This document shows positions 23,321-36,385 of a DNA stretch of 64,000 nt, one piece after another. The stretch's first letter is position 1. Every line of letters begins with the position of its first letter. The stretch is from Eremomyces bilateralis CBS 781.70. Taxonomy: Eukaryota > Ascomycota > Dothideomycetes > Eremomycetales > Eremomycetaceae. The stretch is taken from assembly GCF_010015585.1 (NCBI RefSeq), contig NW_022985069.1:1779846-1843845 (forward strand), written 5' to 3'. The translations under genes and the position numbers were made by a program. Under the pieces are notes generated by a model. It was given only the letters and a program-made list of their open reading frames with translations, had not been told where the DNA came from and did no database searches.

Positions 23321-25215
23321 CTAGAACAGGAACCGTTCCAACCTCTTCTCACTCCTCACACTGCGTCTGGTCGCCGTGGAATTTCCGCAGATTCCATCGT
23401 GTTCAGCATTGGGTCCGAAATTGGGCTCAGCGGCATTCTCATTCCCAAGTCGAACCAGTGTCGGTTCTGAGTATTAAGCACGATCAGTACGGTCATGGAC
23501 ACCCGTTTCGCTCTTGCGAAATGCTGGACTCACCGTCATCTTTGTACGCAGGCCACCCGAGTGCGGTCAATCCTCCACTCGGATTCTTTGCGAAACTCGC
23601 CCACGCGGACATCATGCTTTTCATGAGGCGATCTTGCTCGGGACTGTTGGGCTCTTTGCTCGTGAGCTCAGCCGTTCCAAAGACCATGGCAAGCTCCGAT
23701 CCGTGCCAAGCACCTTTGACACCGATATCTTGATTATCGTACTCGCCATAGTACCGGTATCGCCAAGCAGGCACGCCGGCGTTGACTCGCCCATTGACCG
23801 CAGCTTTCGATCCGCACGTAAATTGCTGGTTGACAATCGCAAGCGTGGCGTTGACATTGACCGGCGATCCGGCAGCATTTGCGATGACAATGAAAATTCC
23901 CCCTTCGTTATCGTTGTTTCCGATGAGCACAGGCTGCGTGATGTTCTAGCGTTTGTGTGGTGAAGTGATGCGGACCAAACTTACTGCTTGAATGAAATCC
24001 CCTCGATTTCGCCTGGCTTCGTAGTCAGAGAAGACGATATCTCCATCCGCGACGGGGGTAAAGGGAGTGGAACCGAGTGCTGGAACCGTTCCATTGGGTC
24101 TGGTCGCATCCAGTATTTGTTGAGTCGTCTTCCGTTGCATGCACGCAACAGTTTTATTGCCTACTGATGCTCCTCCACAGCCGATTTTCGCGCTTGCTTC
24201 GTACCAAGCGTCCCTGACGGTGTCGATTGTTACTCCTCGGTTACTGGCCACCCCGGATTGGGCGATAAAGCCGGTCACAATTGGATCTTCCTTATAGGCG
24301 TAGCTGTAGAGGTCCACTGATGCGGCGCCAGCGGACTCCCCAAACAAGATCATGCGATCTGGATCGCCGCCGAAGGCCTTCACATTGTCACGGGCCCATT
24401 CCACTGCGAGTCTCTGGTCACGTAAACCAAGGTTCTGTGCCGCGAGGTCTGGTGCAGAAGGGAAGCCGAAGATGTTCAAACGGTAACTGAACGTCGCGGT
24501 TAGTTTCTGGACTGCGACGAGGTCCTCATCGCGACTGGACTCACTTCATGCTGACCACAACGACGTCTTGATCGTTCGCCAATCGAGCGCCGTTATATAC
24601 CGGGGAGGCCCCGCTTCCAGTGTTGAAGCCTGTCACTCGGTCAGTCTCTGTCGTAGTCGTCATGTCCACACTGAATACCTCCGCCATGGATCCATATCAT
24701 GACCGCCTTTTTCTTTTCGCCTGCCTGCGGTTTCGTCCATACATTGAGATGCAGGCAATCCTCAGATGAGGTTTCATTGACTTGGCTCAGCACTTGGAGC
24801 AATTTCCCTGCTCCTGAGGTGTCGCTCGCATTGACCGTAGCAAGGTTCGCAGGGCAAGATCTAGGACTTGTTAGGATCAGTTATATTATGTCGCTCATTG
24901 ACTCACGCTCCCTTTCCACAATTAGCTGCTTTGAGTCATTTTCGTCTTTCTTGGCTCACTTACAAACTTGTCTGCCTTGATTATCCTGTGTCGATACCCT
25001 TTAATTGGCTTTGCGGCTTCGAACCGTTTCGGCTTCTTAGCATATGGAATTCCCAAGTATTCGGATACTTCTGGCTGCCATGATGAGGCATGGCCTATAA
25101 TCCTACCGCTTGAAGTTCTCACGGTCTCGGGGATGCACCGCGGTCCACCTGCAATCGCGGGTTGTAAGTGTAAGAAGACGCTCAAAGCGAGACTGATCTG
25201 AGGGAGAAAGAGCAT
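23321..25215 (-). CDS. Secreted type-B carboxylesterase/lipase
   Basis: Seven exons are proposed: 24964-25215, 24907-24911, 24679-24860, 24545-24629, 23985-24486, 23534-23933 and 23321-23466, giving 523 aa. A signal peptide (MLFLPQISLALSVFLHLQPA) starts the protein. Family marks follow: EYLGIPYAKKP, SEDCLHLNVW, WIHGGGF, the nucleophile elbow FGESAGAASV, the acidic residue in NNDNEGG, and the His in WHGSELAMVFG. The 5-nt exon (GGAGC) is inferred because it alone restores the frame and gives the family-like KFGASCPAN. A 137-nt intron (24861-24997) would also keep the frame but drops that segment. The enzyme should hydrolyse carboxylic esters outside the cell; its substrate is unknown. Confidence 0.9.
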
Positions 25216-26035
25216 GTTTCTTGTGTGGCACGTTCGATCTGCCGACGCTCTCAAAATAGCCAATATCCGACCTGAATCTCGAGAGGAACTAGCAGTACCT
25301 ATCTCCAGCTCTTAAATAAACATAAGAAATCGACCATATATTAAACTCCCTAGATCTCTATGCAGGTACAATGGCTCTAAATTATAATAGGCACGGTAAC
25401 CTTGCCGGACTACTCGGCTGTTTCAAATATATTGGTCTGCGCTCGGACAATTCGTTACTAACATGAAGTCATTAAAGTTATCGGACTTTTGAAGAGTTCC
25501 AGCCTTTGCAATACTCCGTGGCTATGCTATTCGCGGAGGTGCAAAGGTTGGTGTTTGGAACCAATATTGGAAGTTTGGTGTTCCATATGATCGTTTGGTT
25601 ACGATGACTTTGTAAATAGAATGTAGAGCAAGTATGCCAAGGAGTCGCCTTACCAGCTCAATCAATTCCGTATTATCGAGCACGGTCTTCAGTCTGGAGG
25701 TCCGTGTAGGTACTTGGATGTCTTGGAATGGGGTCGATCCGGTCTGATATTCGTGATCTCCTTACCCAGTTAGGACCGAGCCGAGGCCATGAATAGCCAT
25801 TATAAATCAGGCGTGAGGAGGATTCGACCACGACTCACGACACGGTTACTATCACTGATCCGGAGTTGTGAGAAACAAGGATATTTATTGAAGCATAAGG
25901 TCTGGTCCATTTAAGATAGAAACACACGTAGCCTGGTCAAACTTGCAGCAACCGCATGACAGTCGACACACTGAAAACCTGCGCAATATCTTGCTCATTC
26001 TTATTGGAGACGTCCCAATCACCACCAGAGTAATA
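25216..26035. other. Intergenic region
   Basis: About 820 bp, AT-rich, holding the esterase promoter. No coding signal is seen. Confidence 0.6.
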
Positions 26036-26738
26036 TCAGGACGCTGCAACAACAGCAGAAATGATAGCAATCACCGCAATAGTTTCTTCCTTGTGATCTT
26101 TGATCCAGTCAAGAACCCAATCAACGACTTTTCCGAAATTCCATGCTGCAGTAGCGAAACAGCTCAAAGATTCGGGATTCTCATTGATGCTTTGCCAATT
26201 ATTCTTGACGTTCGTGTTGGTAACGGTCTTGTCTGTGATATCTCGGTGGCAGGATTTCGCCTTTCAGCAAACTTCGCGTTGCGGTCGACAGTATAAAGCC
26301 TGCCTGCCTTGTCCTTTACAGAACATAGAACGGCATACTTGTATGGGCCCATCGACGTCGGTTGTTGACCTCAGTGTAGAACCGAACTTTCCCATCCTTG
26401 TGCAAGGTGACATCAGCTCTGACATTGATATTCCTTCCGACTTTAAAGTTGATGTTGGGGTGCTTCTCCCAATGAATTGACGCCGGAAGCTTACGCTTCT
26501 CCAGCGGGCCCTCCCTTGGAAGTGACCCTTCGTCGATCGCGCTCTGCCCTTCGTCTTCGAATGCACCCTCGTCGCCGCCAGTGTCCTGGCCCTCTGGTAG
26601 AGGAATCGGTATCGAAATAGGGACGTCATTAGGGATCGTGGAGCTCACTGCCGGAACACTGGAAGGTTCCACGGCTGGAAAGGCGGCCACGAGCCCAACG
26701 AGGAATGGAAGGATGGGGATGAGGAGCTGGACCTTCAT
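26036..26738 (-). CDS. Secreted precursor protein with a Kex2-type Lys-Arg site, family unknown
   Basis: Exon 1 (26339-26738) starts with a clear signal peptide (MKVQLLIPILPFLVGLVAAFP). An acidic Pro/Ser/Glu pro-region follows and ends in LEKR, a Kex2-type cut site, before a basic segment (KLPASIHW...). A proposed 106-nt intron, 26233-26338, leads to exon 2 (26036-26232), which adds NNWQSINENPESLSC, an amphipathic stretch KVVDWVLDWIKDHKEE and a hydrophobic Ile/Ala/Val-rich end; the total is 198 aa. The N-terminus is firm. The splice junction is not, because a second frame inside the proposed intron (YKYAVLCSVKDKAGRLY...) also looks protein-like. I recognise no domain. A processed secreted peptide is the natural inference. 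Confidence 0.65.
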
Positions 26739-28177
26739 GATGCTGAGTAAAGATGATGTTGGAGAGACAGGATTGACAAAACAGTACTCAGGAAGCAGAA
26801 TAGAGCCTTGACAGCTCCTATTTGAATAGTGGACTTGGATGATCGTGATAATGGTGAAATCTGAAAGTGCGCTTGTCTGCGATCATAAACTTCCATCTTG
26901 AACGTCAAAAGTTTGATCCTTTTATACCCGCGATGGCCATCTCGAGCATTCGAGAGCTGAGGTGTTAATGCTGTACGATGTCAATTGTGATAAACCTCAA
27001 ATTTAACGATCATCCAATCTGGGCTTAAGCCTCTGGGATTCATCTTGACAACCCCATGAATACGACAATTGCGATCTAAATTTGCAACTGCCCCTTAGCC
27101 ATGATACCAATGTTCCTAAATCTTCTCATGGAAGTTCCACGATGCGCCAAGGCATCGTGTCCTCCTGGCCAGTGAGTATCCCAAGACGTTGAGCGTAGCT
27201 AAGGTTGAAGGTAGCACATAAGCGCCATGTTCCACGAAAACGATATGGCTGTGAAACGTGGTAAAGATTAGAAACCGACAGGAAGGGGGGTTTATATCAA
27301 TATAGATGCTAATAGGACGCAGGCAAACCGACAGACTTTGAAAGGTGATATAAAATGTCTCAGCGTAACAACAAAGGAGAAGAAACATTAGCCGCAAAGA
27401 CGGGAGATACGAAGGCTGTGTATAGAAGTTGTCCAACCGAAGTGCAGATTCCAGCAAAATCGTCTGCCATCGTGGCAGGGAGGATTTGAGTCCCTATTGG
27501 AATGCCGATATCAGCTTCGAGGCTGAGAGGCCAGCCCAGACACCTGCATAAACCATATTGGTCTCTCCATCGGCCAATTAAATGGCGCGTGCGTGAACGA
27601 CAGGAGTGGATAATAGAGAGCGGTCGTAGTTCTATTCGATTTTTAGTCTACGATACGGTAATGACGGACATTTGCTGATGGACGCTCTATGTTGTTTTTT
27701 ATAGAAGTTGGGTAGTTAGTTAACTACTAACTTACATATTTAGAAGTAAGAAAGGCATGCGATGCACCGAATGTTTACTATCAGTCCAGAGGGGTTTTAT
27801 AGTGATGCAGTCTGAGAAAACAGTTGTCGGAACATCATACCGTGTCTAGACGAGCAGAGAAGAGAAACGGGAAAGCGGTAGACGTCCACAGCAGTACTGG
27901 AGTCACCGACAATCCACAGCATTCACAAACAGTCATGTCAATCCCGTAGGAGCCAAGCTGTACTAATACCATTCTGTTGACTACAGCACTCGACTTGATC
28001 ACGTTGTTCCAAGGTTTGCTGCATCCAGGATTGGAACATCTGGTTCGAGTATGCATAATGCAATGGTGCTAAGTGATTAGGACATGACCTCGAAAGGCGA
28101 ACATGAAAAAGAAAGACAGTACTTGCCCAAAATGGGCCGTTCGTGCGAAGATATTTTAAAGGAGCGTCGATCTGCAC
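26739..28177. other. Intergenic region with a small hairpin
   Basis: About 1.4 kb without a convincing gene. A minus-strand frame from 28177 begins at a GTG just after the stop of the next gene and is treated as its 3' flank. A short perfect stem-loop lies at 27138-27159, and a TAGTTAACTA palindrome lies near 27720. Confidence 0.5.
27138..27159. repeat. Perfect 8-bp stem with six-base loop
   Basis: CACGATGC (27138-27145) and GCATCGTG (27152-27159) are exact reverse complements around the loop GCCAAG. Function unknown; the stem may be chance. Confidence 0.5.
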
Positions 28178-28877
28178 TCAATCCACGTCACCAAGCGGCG
28201 CACCGTCACTCCTGTGACTGATATCTCGACTGTCCTCGAAACGCATGGAACCATCATCTTCAGCAGCGTCATCATCACTTTCTTCTTCAGTCTCCCAATG
28301 GGAATTTTCGCCCCTAGCTGCTTCGTCTTGGATGTTCATTGCTTCAACATATCTTTGCGGCTCGGGGTTTGTAGAATCCGCCGTCTGTGGTGCATGGTGG
28401 TTGAAGTGCGAAGTACTGAGATTCTATCCAATTGTCAGAGAACGTTCTTATAAGGCGTTTAGGAATGAACCAGTGCAGTGACATACGTCGGGGTTTTCGT
28501 TCGCGTATTCAGGTTGATGATCATATACTCCTTCATCGCCATTTGTGGTTGGAGCATTTTCTTCAGGTTCCGTTTCCTCATCGACCTCTGGATCGTGGGA
28601 TTCTTGACTAGGTGTACCGTACACATACAGTACCGCCCCGTTAGAGCTCGGTATACTAAACTCTATGGTCAGGTTAGCTTCTTCGTAGTCGCCTTGGAGA
28701 CCTTTAGGATATCTTGCCGTGATAGGTTGTTGGAGCGCCGTCTCCCCCAGTCGGATCTTGAGGATGCGTCTCGCCGCGTCCGCCATCTTGTGAAAGACCT
28801 GTCCCAGTCAGACGGGTTCAAACCTGCGTTCAACTGTGGAATAATACCTGCCACTCCATTTGGCGTATCCTGCTCAT
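28178..28877 (-). CDS. Small acidic protein of unknown function
   Basis: A three-exon model (28848-28877, 28487-28798, 28178-28423) gives 195 aa beginning MSRIRQMEWQ. The two introns, 28799-28847 and 28424-28486, have good donors (GTATTA, GTATGT) and CTGAC branch sites. The N-terminal 60 residues (RILKIRLGE...NLTIEFSIP) look folded. The rest is strongly acidic and disordered (ETEPEEN, ETEEESDDDAAEDD). No family is recognised. A second frame starting at 28989 (MADEQGDRNWSS...) overlaps the first exon in another frame and is equally acidic. It may be an upstream ORF, or the true N-terminus if the genome sequence carries a small error. The start is therefore uncertain. Confidence 0.55.
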
Positions 28878-28989
28878 CAACGCCACCGTTCACATTATTG
28901 ATCTCCCGATCAGCCCAAACACTAGAGAACCGGGTCGCATTATCATCACTATCGGAGGACCAGTTTCTGTCTCCCTGTTCGTCAGCCAT

Positions 28990-30868
28990 GGAAATGTATT
29001 AAGTAAGGTAGATAAAGTAGCGAGACAAGTGTAAAAGCGAACAGAGAAAGGAATGCGGACTGCTTCCTTGTGTTTGCACGGGGAGGGGTTGATGACCATG
29101 TAGGGACTTACCGCCGATAATGAGACTCAAATAGGCCACGGAGGTCGAACAAGGCGCTACCAAGGCAGTTTGAAGGCATTCACCTAGGCAAACATGCCAT
29201 AAATGAAAAGGAATAGCTTGGTGTAACTTCCCAGCATAAACTCGAGATTTGTAAGGGCCTGCTTTGCGAAAGCGTGCGGGCCTGCTTGTCGTCGACCGTT
29301 CGATTCGCCGCCCGGTCCTGACCGTGGCCGATGGTTTTGATCGCGCGATCACTCCGTCTCTCTAGACTAGCAGGTCCCATAGATATATCGTTACGTGGCA
29401 TCGTATGTAAGGATATGTGTCAGGGGACAGGCGAGCGTAAGGGTTATTGTTGTTTCAATCCGAGAATGCCTAGCGGAATAGCCCCTGAGGGAGAGGCGGT
29501 GGGAGAAGGCAATAGAATGACCGGGATTTGGTTCGCCTTGCGAAGTGAATTCGGGCTTCACTGGATATCAGTCAGGATGCCTTCTTTGTAGCTTGTGATC
29601 CACGGGTTGTGATCCAGGTTGCTTTTAGAACTGGCAAATGTACGCATGAATACCTTCGTAGAGCTCCATTTAGATGTAGGTGGGTTTAAAACGACCCTTT
29701 CGAACTCAATTATAATCGCATTGGAGCGCTCGAATCTGTGGTGACAGATCTCCTCATCGGACCGGTCGAGCTCCATAAACGATAATATGATCGATTGCGT
29801 ACGAGACCCCTCACGCTGCTGTGAGGCCGCCTATCGAATCTCCGGTAACGGAGCCGCAGGCCCATGGTCGGGTCACCTGCCTCAAGAAAAGCAAGATGAA
29901 TGACTAGTGGTGAAAAGTGTATGATTGGGAAAACTCTTAGGTAGTAAGTATGAATTAAAGATTCCATCGACTCAGGCTCCAACAGCCAAATTACGGAAAA
30001 GGGAAGGTTTAAGAACAGCTCCTCGCGAAATGGAGATATGCACATGGCCAACTTTGCTTTTGCAGCTTAGACGCTCACGGCAGTTGTAGTATGCCTTAGT
30101 TTCAAGCCAGAGCCACACCTGCCCAAGATGCTGGTAACATTTCCTAGCAATCCAAGGGCATAGCAGACTAGAAGTGTCAGAGGGCTGTCACCAAATAGCC
30201 CTGAACCTTGGGATACGAGTAATCCTTGCGTGCCTATCGTTGAAGTCATTTGCGATGGATGTACTGGGGATTGACGACAATTCTGTGGTGCTTCGGTCAT
30301 TAACCATCGTCCGGAGTGCTGGAGAATGCTGACGAAAAGGCTTTTGGACTTCATATACGAGACGGTGATCTGCAGCAATGGTACTCGACTTATGAGAATG
30401 GAAAATTGAACATAGCCTAGTGGTCTATGATAATCAGTACTAAAACGTGGCTAGAACTATCAATTGCTGACTTTCGTGATTAGGGCGGAGGGTGTTAAAG
30501 GACAATATGCAGACACTTACATCAACTGCCAATGCAGGGCATTTTGTATTATCCCCGTCAAACATGTATTACAGGCCTTTCGGATTCCCAATGCGTGTAA
30601 AGTCGGCTCTCTAAAGGACGGTTGCAAGGCATCGTAGCTCACGATGCCATTGGGCTATATAGTATACCCAGAGATGGCATAGTGGGATGCGGGATTAATA
30701 GCGACGCTCGGGGACGGCTCTCATGCAAAAATATATAGCTTGAGAGTGAATGCAACGACTCATATTCCGGGTATCTGCGGACACACTCTAATTTTCCGTT
30801 CCAGACTCCATAAACGACAGCAACTTTTCGCCTCGTCTCATCGCCTCGTCTCAGCATAATGGTAGGAG
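28990..30868. other. Region of broken or unrecognised frames
   Basis: About 1.9 kb. Minus-strand frames at 30067-30378, 29710-30051 and 29558-29776 have somewhat protein-like composition. The first two lie in the same frame separated by one stop. None shows a known domain, and no convincing intron set joins them. They may be an unrecognised multi-exon gene, a decayed gene or chance. Confidence 0.3.
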
Positions 30869-32118
<1,250 letters not shown>

Positions 32119-32541
32119 GTTACGTATCCGCTCGGTGCAATTGGGGAATAAGAAGTTCGGAGGATGTCCAATTGTCAATTCTTCGCGATGAGGAAGTATT
32201 CGAATGGTAGAATGCACGCCGGAGAAGAAAAGGCGATCTAGGACTGAGGTGTGCAGAGGAATAGTCCAAATGACTGTTCACATTCGAGTCATAAATTCTT
32301 CTTGCTTGCCCCAGTTTCTACCCCAAATTCCATATTGTGGTCTGGACTGTGGTTGGGCAGCCCATTGGCGCCAGTCACGCATTTTAATACTGCGGTTGGA
32401 ATTTCATTGAACGTCACCGCCTCGACTAACTATTGACACTCACCGCTTTGGCAGTGATTAACTCGAAACTCGAAACTGAATATTCATGAACCCGAGGTTA
32501 GCTTCAATGGATGTCTCCTGATGGCCCTTGGGTAGCTCGGA
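32119..32541. other. Intergenic region
   Basis: 423 bp between two minus-strand genes; it holds the DAHP synthase promoter and the 3' end of the transcription-factor gene. Confidence 0.6.
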
Positions 32542-34987
32542 CTACCCGATGAAAAGGTTGGATCCAGGAAGCTGCCAACTCATCTTCCCCGTTCGCCAGA
32601 CGTCCTGAAGTAGCTCTCGCGCCTTTTGGACCTAGAGTTTTCGTCAGCATATGATGGCATCATAAACAGTCATCGTCATACATGACTGAACCCGAAACTT
32701 TCACAATTGTGCAGCCTTCCAAGAATGGTGTGACGATGAGCATCCTGAAGCGCCGCTTCGCCCCCGACAAATATCGGGAAAAGGATACACGCCTCTACCG
32801 ACCCTCCTTTCCGGATCTTTGATAGGGAATTGACAATTCCCTGCACGGCTTCTTGGGTCTCGTTTACTGATATTGGCTTTCCCAACACACGAGTGTAGAG
32901 CTGGATCAGCCCAGCCCAGTGGAACGCTTCGTTAGCAGCCACCATCTCTATTGACCCGTCATGCTCGCCGCCTGCTGTTGAGCAGGAATCAGACCAACTG
33001 CAAGGCCGACATGACTGCTTAATACCTGCCAAAAGTTCGTCTTTGATGATCATGGAGGTCTCCATTAGGTCGGCAGAATCAACCGTGCCAGAATCATTCG
33101 CTCGAGCCAGTTCGGCAATGTTTGCGAGGTTGTTGAGATAGCGACTATCGAATCCAAAGAGGCAGTCAATGTAATCTTTTTCGAACTCATATGCTTCCGA
33201 CCAATATTTCGCGGGCAGCGTAGACTCGCGCCTCGTACCATCCGTCAGGCTGCCTATAACATCGAGATAGGCGAACCATCGGAGCAGGAAGTTGGAGACA
33301 TTGTCGCGGCCGGAAGTGTTCAGGCTTTCTCGAAGAAGGACCATTTGCCGTGCAACATTCAAATGAGTTTGCCATGGGATGGTGACTCCGAATGTGCTGG
33401 GAGAGATGATCTGCAGTGACGCAAGCATTATCGCGGTAGCTAGGCAGCTGTCCGACACATGTGAAGCGGCATTCACAATATCTTGTTGGAGTTTCGGGAA
33501 AATCCCGTCCATAAGCATCGCAATCCGCGTGTGTGGTTCTGTGTGTCCTAGAAGTCGCGCTCGATGGCTGGCCGAATACGCTAGGAGAAGGTTCAGCAAA
33601 TATCGATCTCGGATCGCCATTTGAGGGAGAAGGTAGCGAAACGGATTCAGCGAGCAGTCATGCGGCACCAGGGCTCGAGCAGTGTGGTTGATGAAGTGAT
33701 GGAAATAAAGGAGGTGCATAGGATTCTCCGTCAAACTAGTCGGAAGAGGTTGAAGGGCTGCCGGTATTGTAATCGGGACCGGTGAGGAGTAATAACCTCC
33801 AGGTGAAAAGGCGAGCGACTTGTCCGCATCGTTCATGAGTGACCGTGGCCTCATAGACTTGGGATTGAAATGGATCGGTCTTGGAAATAGGCAGAAATCC
33901 CTAATCGCTTCGCCATCGTCATTCTTGGGCCGGTCACGATCCGGTTCTCCTATATCATATCCGTAAGCGTATATGGATGGTGCTTCAGGAGAGCTCGGTC
34001 TTGAGGTTCCTGCCTGTACAGCATCTGGATCGAATGACTCGCGAACCGGACTGGAGAGGAGAGAGCTAATCTCCATCCGTCGGGATCGTGAGGTTCGAGG
34101 ACTCCCCACGCTTTCAGAGATGGACGTCCTGGATGTTGTATCGTCGGAGGTACTGGTCGATTTTGGAGTGCGGGGTAAAGGTAGAAACGCCTTGAGTGGT
34201 GGAGGGCATGGTAAGATCGGATATGGCGGCGTGGGATCATCATTTGCCGAAACCTTGGTAGGTATGGTATCGTGGGTTGTCCAAGAACGCTGGCCATGCT
34301 GTCCAATGGATAGCACGGTCTCAACATCTCCGCCGTATATTGGATCAGACTTTTGGTTCGGAGAATGAGATGAATCGGCAATCCATAAGGACCCCTCTTT
34401 TGACATCAACGATGGACGAGAGAGTGTCAATCCTACATCCAGGGCACCAGGGCGTGAGGCAGATATAGCCGTACCCAAATCGATCACAACTTCCGAGCTC
34501 TTTGCATAGTTGCTATTCCTCTGCATATTGGATTTGGTGATAGAGGATGCTTCGACTTGGAACCTTTTCTTGGACCTTCCCTCCCAATTCAAGCGGACGC
34601 TATAGTCACAGGTATCGTTGACCCGTTGGCAATTCCCGCAAACTGGCTTCTCTTCACCGCTATCTAAGTCAGTACTGTAATAAATTCCCGCCATTTTTAG
34701 TCATAGTAGATCAGGACCAAACCATTTTATCTTTCTCGCTTTGCATGGCCTATCAAATAACGTCAGCCTTGGGTGTAATGTTTACTGTTGGGGTTCAATC
34801 CGAGTATACCAGCAACCAAATCGACTCCTTGTCTTCCGCTTTCGACTTGTATCAGCTTGCGCTTCCGCCATCCTGGAAGAATATAACCGATAAGTATACT
34901 TTGTAAGACTTGCCGTCCCAAGTTTTAGAAGCTTACTGACCTTGGTCGTTGATTCTGGCTATCGAGGTGTTGAGATCGGACTAGCAT
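32542..34987 (-). CDS. Zn2Cys6 fungal transcription factor
   Basis: Five exons, 34941-34987, 34810-34872, 34723-34749, 32682-34674 and 32542-32631, give 739 aa in phase. Splicing assembles the binuclear zinc cluster: C-WP-C-KARKIK-C, eleven residues, C-GN-C-QRVNDT-C, directly after a basic stretch (SRKRKTRSR). All six cysteines are present. YSVRLNWEGR after the cluster is typical of fungal C6 regulators. A long Ser/Pro-rich linker precedes a helical fungal-specific regulatory domain (about residues 330-700; LLAYSASHRARLLG, ACILFPIFVGGEAA), ending VQKARELLQDVWRTG. Target genes are unknown. The 27-nt third exon is easily missed by gene finders, and an unspliced reading loses half the zinc cluster. 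Confidence 0.92.
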
Positions 34988-36385
34988 GATGGTCCAATCA
35001 CACAGCCTGGGCGATTACGCCTCTTCCTTTTCGCTGATGGAGCCACGACTCGTGTTTCTAACTTTCTTCCACCCCTCCCTCGGGTCAACTTCTGCATTGG
35101 TTTGGGCGGTCACGAAATTCACCCATGTTGTGCATGAAATGATTTCGGGTGGTGGACACTTCCGTGACATCTCGTTCTTCGGTTTAATCTGGAATGGTAA
35201 CGTAGTGCTGCGTATCGGTATTGGAATTCCGTGATGGAAGAGGTCCGAGATGAGCAATGGTGAAGTCTTCCTTCAGCAAGAAAATAGTCACACGGCGGTA
35301 ATATAGCCAGGATATATAGGAGGTGCGGAGGATGTCTGTCAGGTACAATATGCGTCCCTAACGCTCGATGCGATGGCCGTATTCTTCTCCCACCTTCCTT
35401 GAGTTCCGCTGGCACACATTCTATCACAGTTCCAAGGTTGATCGCTGGGAAAGGGGGGAGTCATTGCAGTATAAAATCTCAATCCTACCAAAAGAGACAT
35501 CATTTTGCTCGAGGCTTCAAGAACCGATTACCGCACATACACGACCTTGTCGATTGCTATATCGCCAACAAGACCGTGGAACCAGTACCTGCCAGTCAAT
35601 TGCTTAGAGGTCCTGACCTCCTCTGACCTCTCTCACCTCACTTCTGCTAGTCAGTCGTGCAGATTTTTACTCTTGCGGACATCAGTCGCCAAACAGTGAC
35701 GGCGGACACCACTGTCGAACTCTAAATGGTTGGGCATCTTGCAGTTTAGTCGATACAGGCACTGATTATCGATTCTGGAAATTCTTCGAATCGATCATTT
35801 ACTAGGTGAAGCTGATTGAGAAACGTGTGAATTTCATTTGCTGCCGAAAACTGAGACTAACTAAGGTACTGTGAGTGGACATCCTTACCGACTGGTTCCC
35901 ATTTGATGCTCTAAGAAATCGCGAGACATATGTGTCGTTCTAGTTGATATCCATATCTCTCACCTCCTGATTTTTCCTAGTCTTTGACATTCATATTTCA
36001 ACGTCTGTTCCATTTTAGAATAAGCTTATCTGTGCTTCCCTGTCACCTGGACTTGAAATGAACATCCTGCTCGTCCGGCCTCCTTCACTACACTCCGACA
36101 TTACACTGATCAACCATGCTTAACAGCTCTCAGTGATATTTCAAGCTCCCAGTCAATCTTAAATGCACATTCTATTCCCAATGCCACTGTGCGTTGAGAT
36201 CTGAAGTTACTGATTCATAACTGAAGGCACTGGTTGACAAGGTGTCAGATGATTCTTCCAACTGATTCATAACAGGAACCTATTCGACTCGTTCCCATGG
36301 CAAACATGGAGGAAACCCATCATTGTCCTGTGCCTTGTTCCCCACCGAACTCTAACAGAGGAAAGAGACCCATGTTTTCCAAGTC
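34988..36385. other. Intergenic region
   Basis: About 1.4 kb with only short random frames. It holds the promoter of the Zn2Cys6 gene. Confidence 0.6.

Noticed and set aside
9266-26738. Secondary-metabolite gene cluster (MFS transporter, lipase, esterase and regulator nearby)
   Set aside because: No polyketide synthase, peptide synthetase, terpene cyclase or P450 gene is present; the genes between are housekeeping.
27835-28177. Minus-strand frames downstream of the acidic protein
   Set aside because: The frame begins at GTG directly after the previous stop codon; it reads as 3' untranslated sequence.
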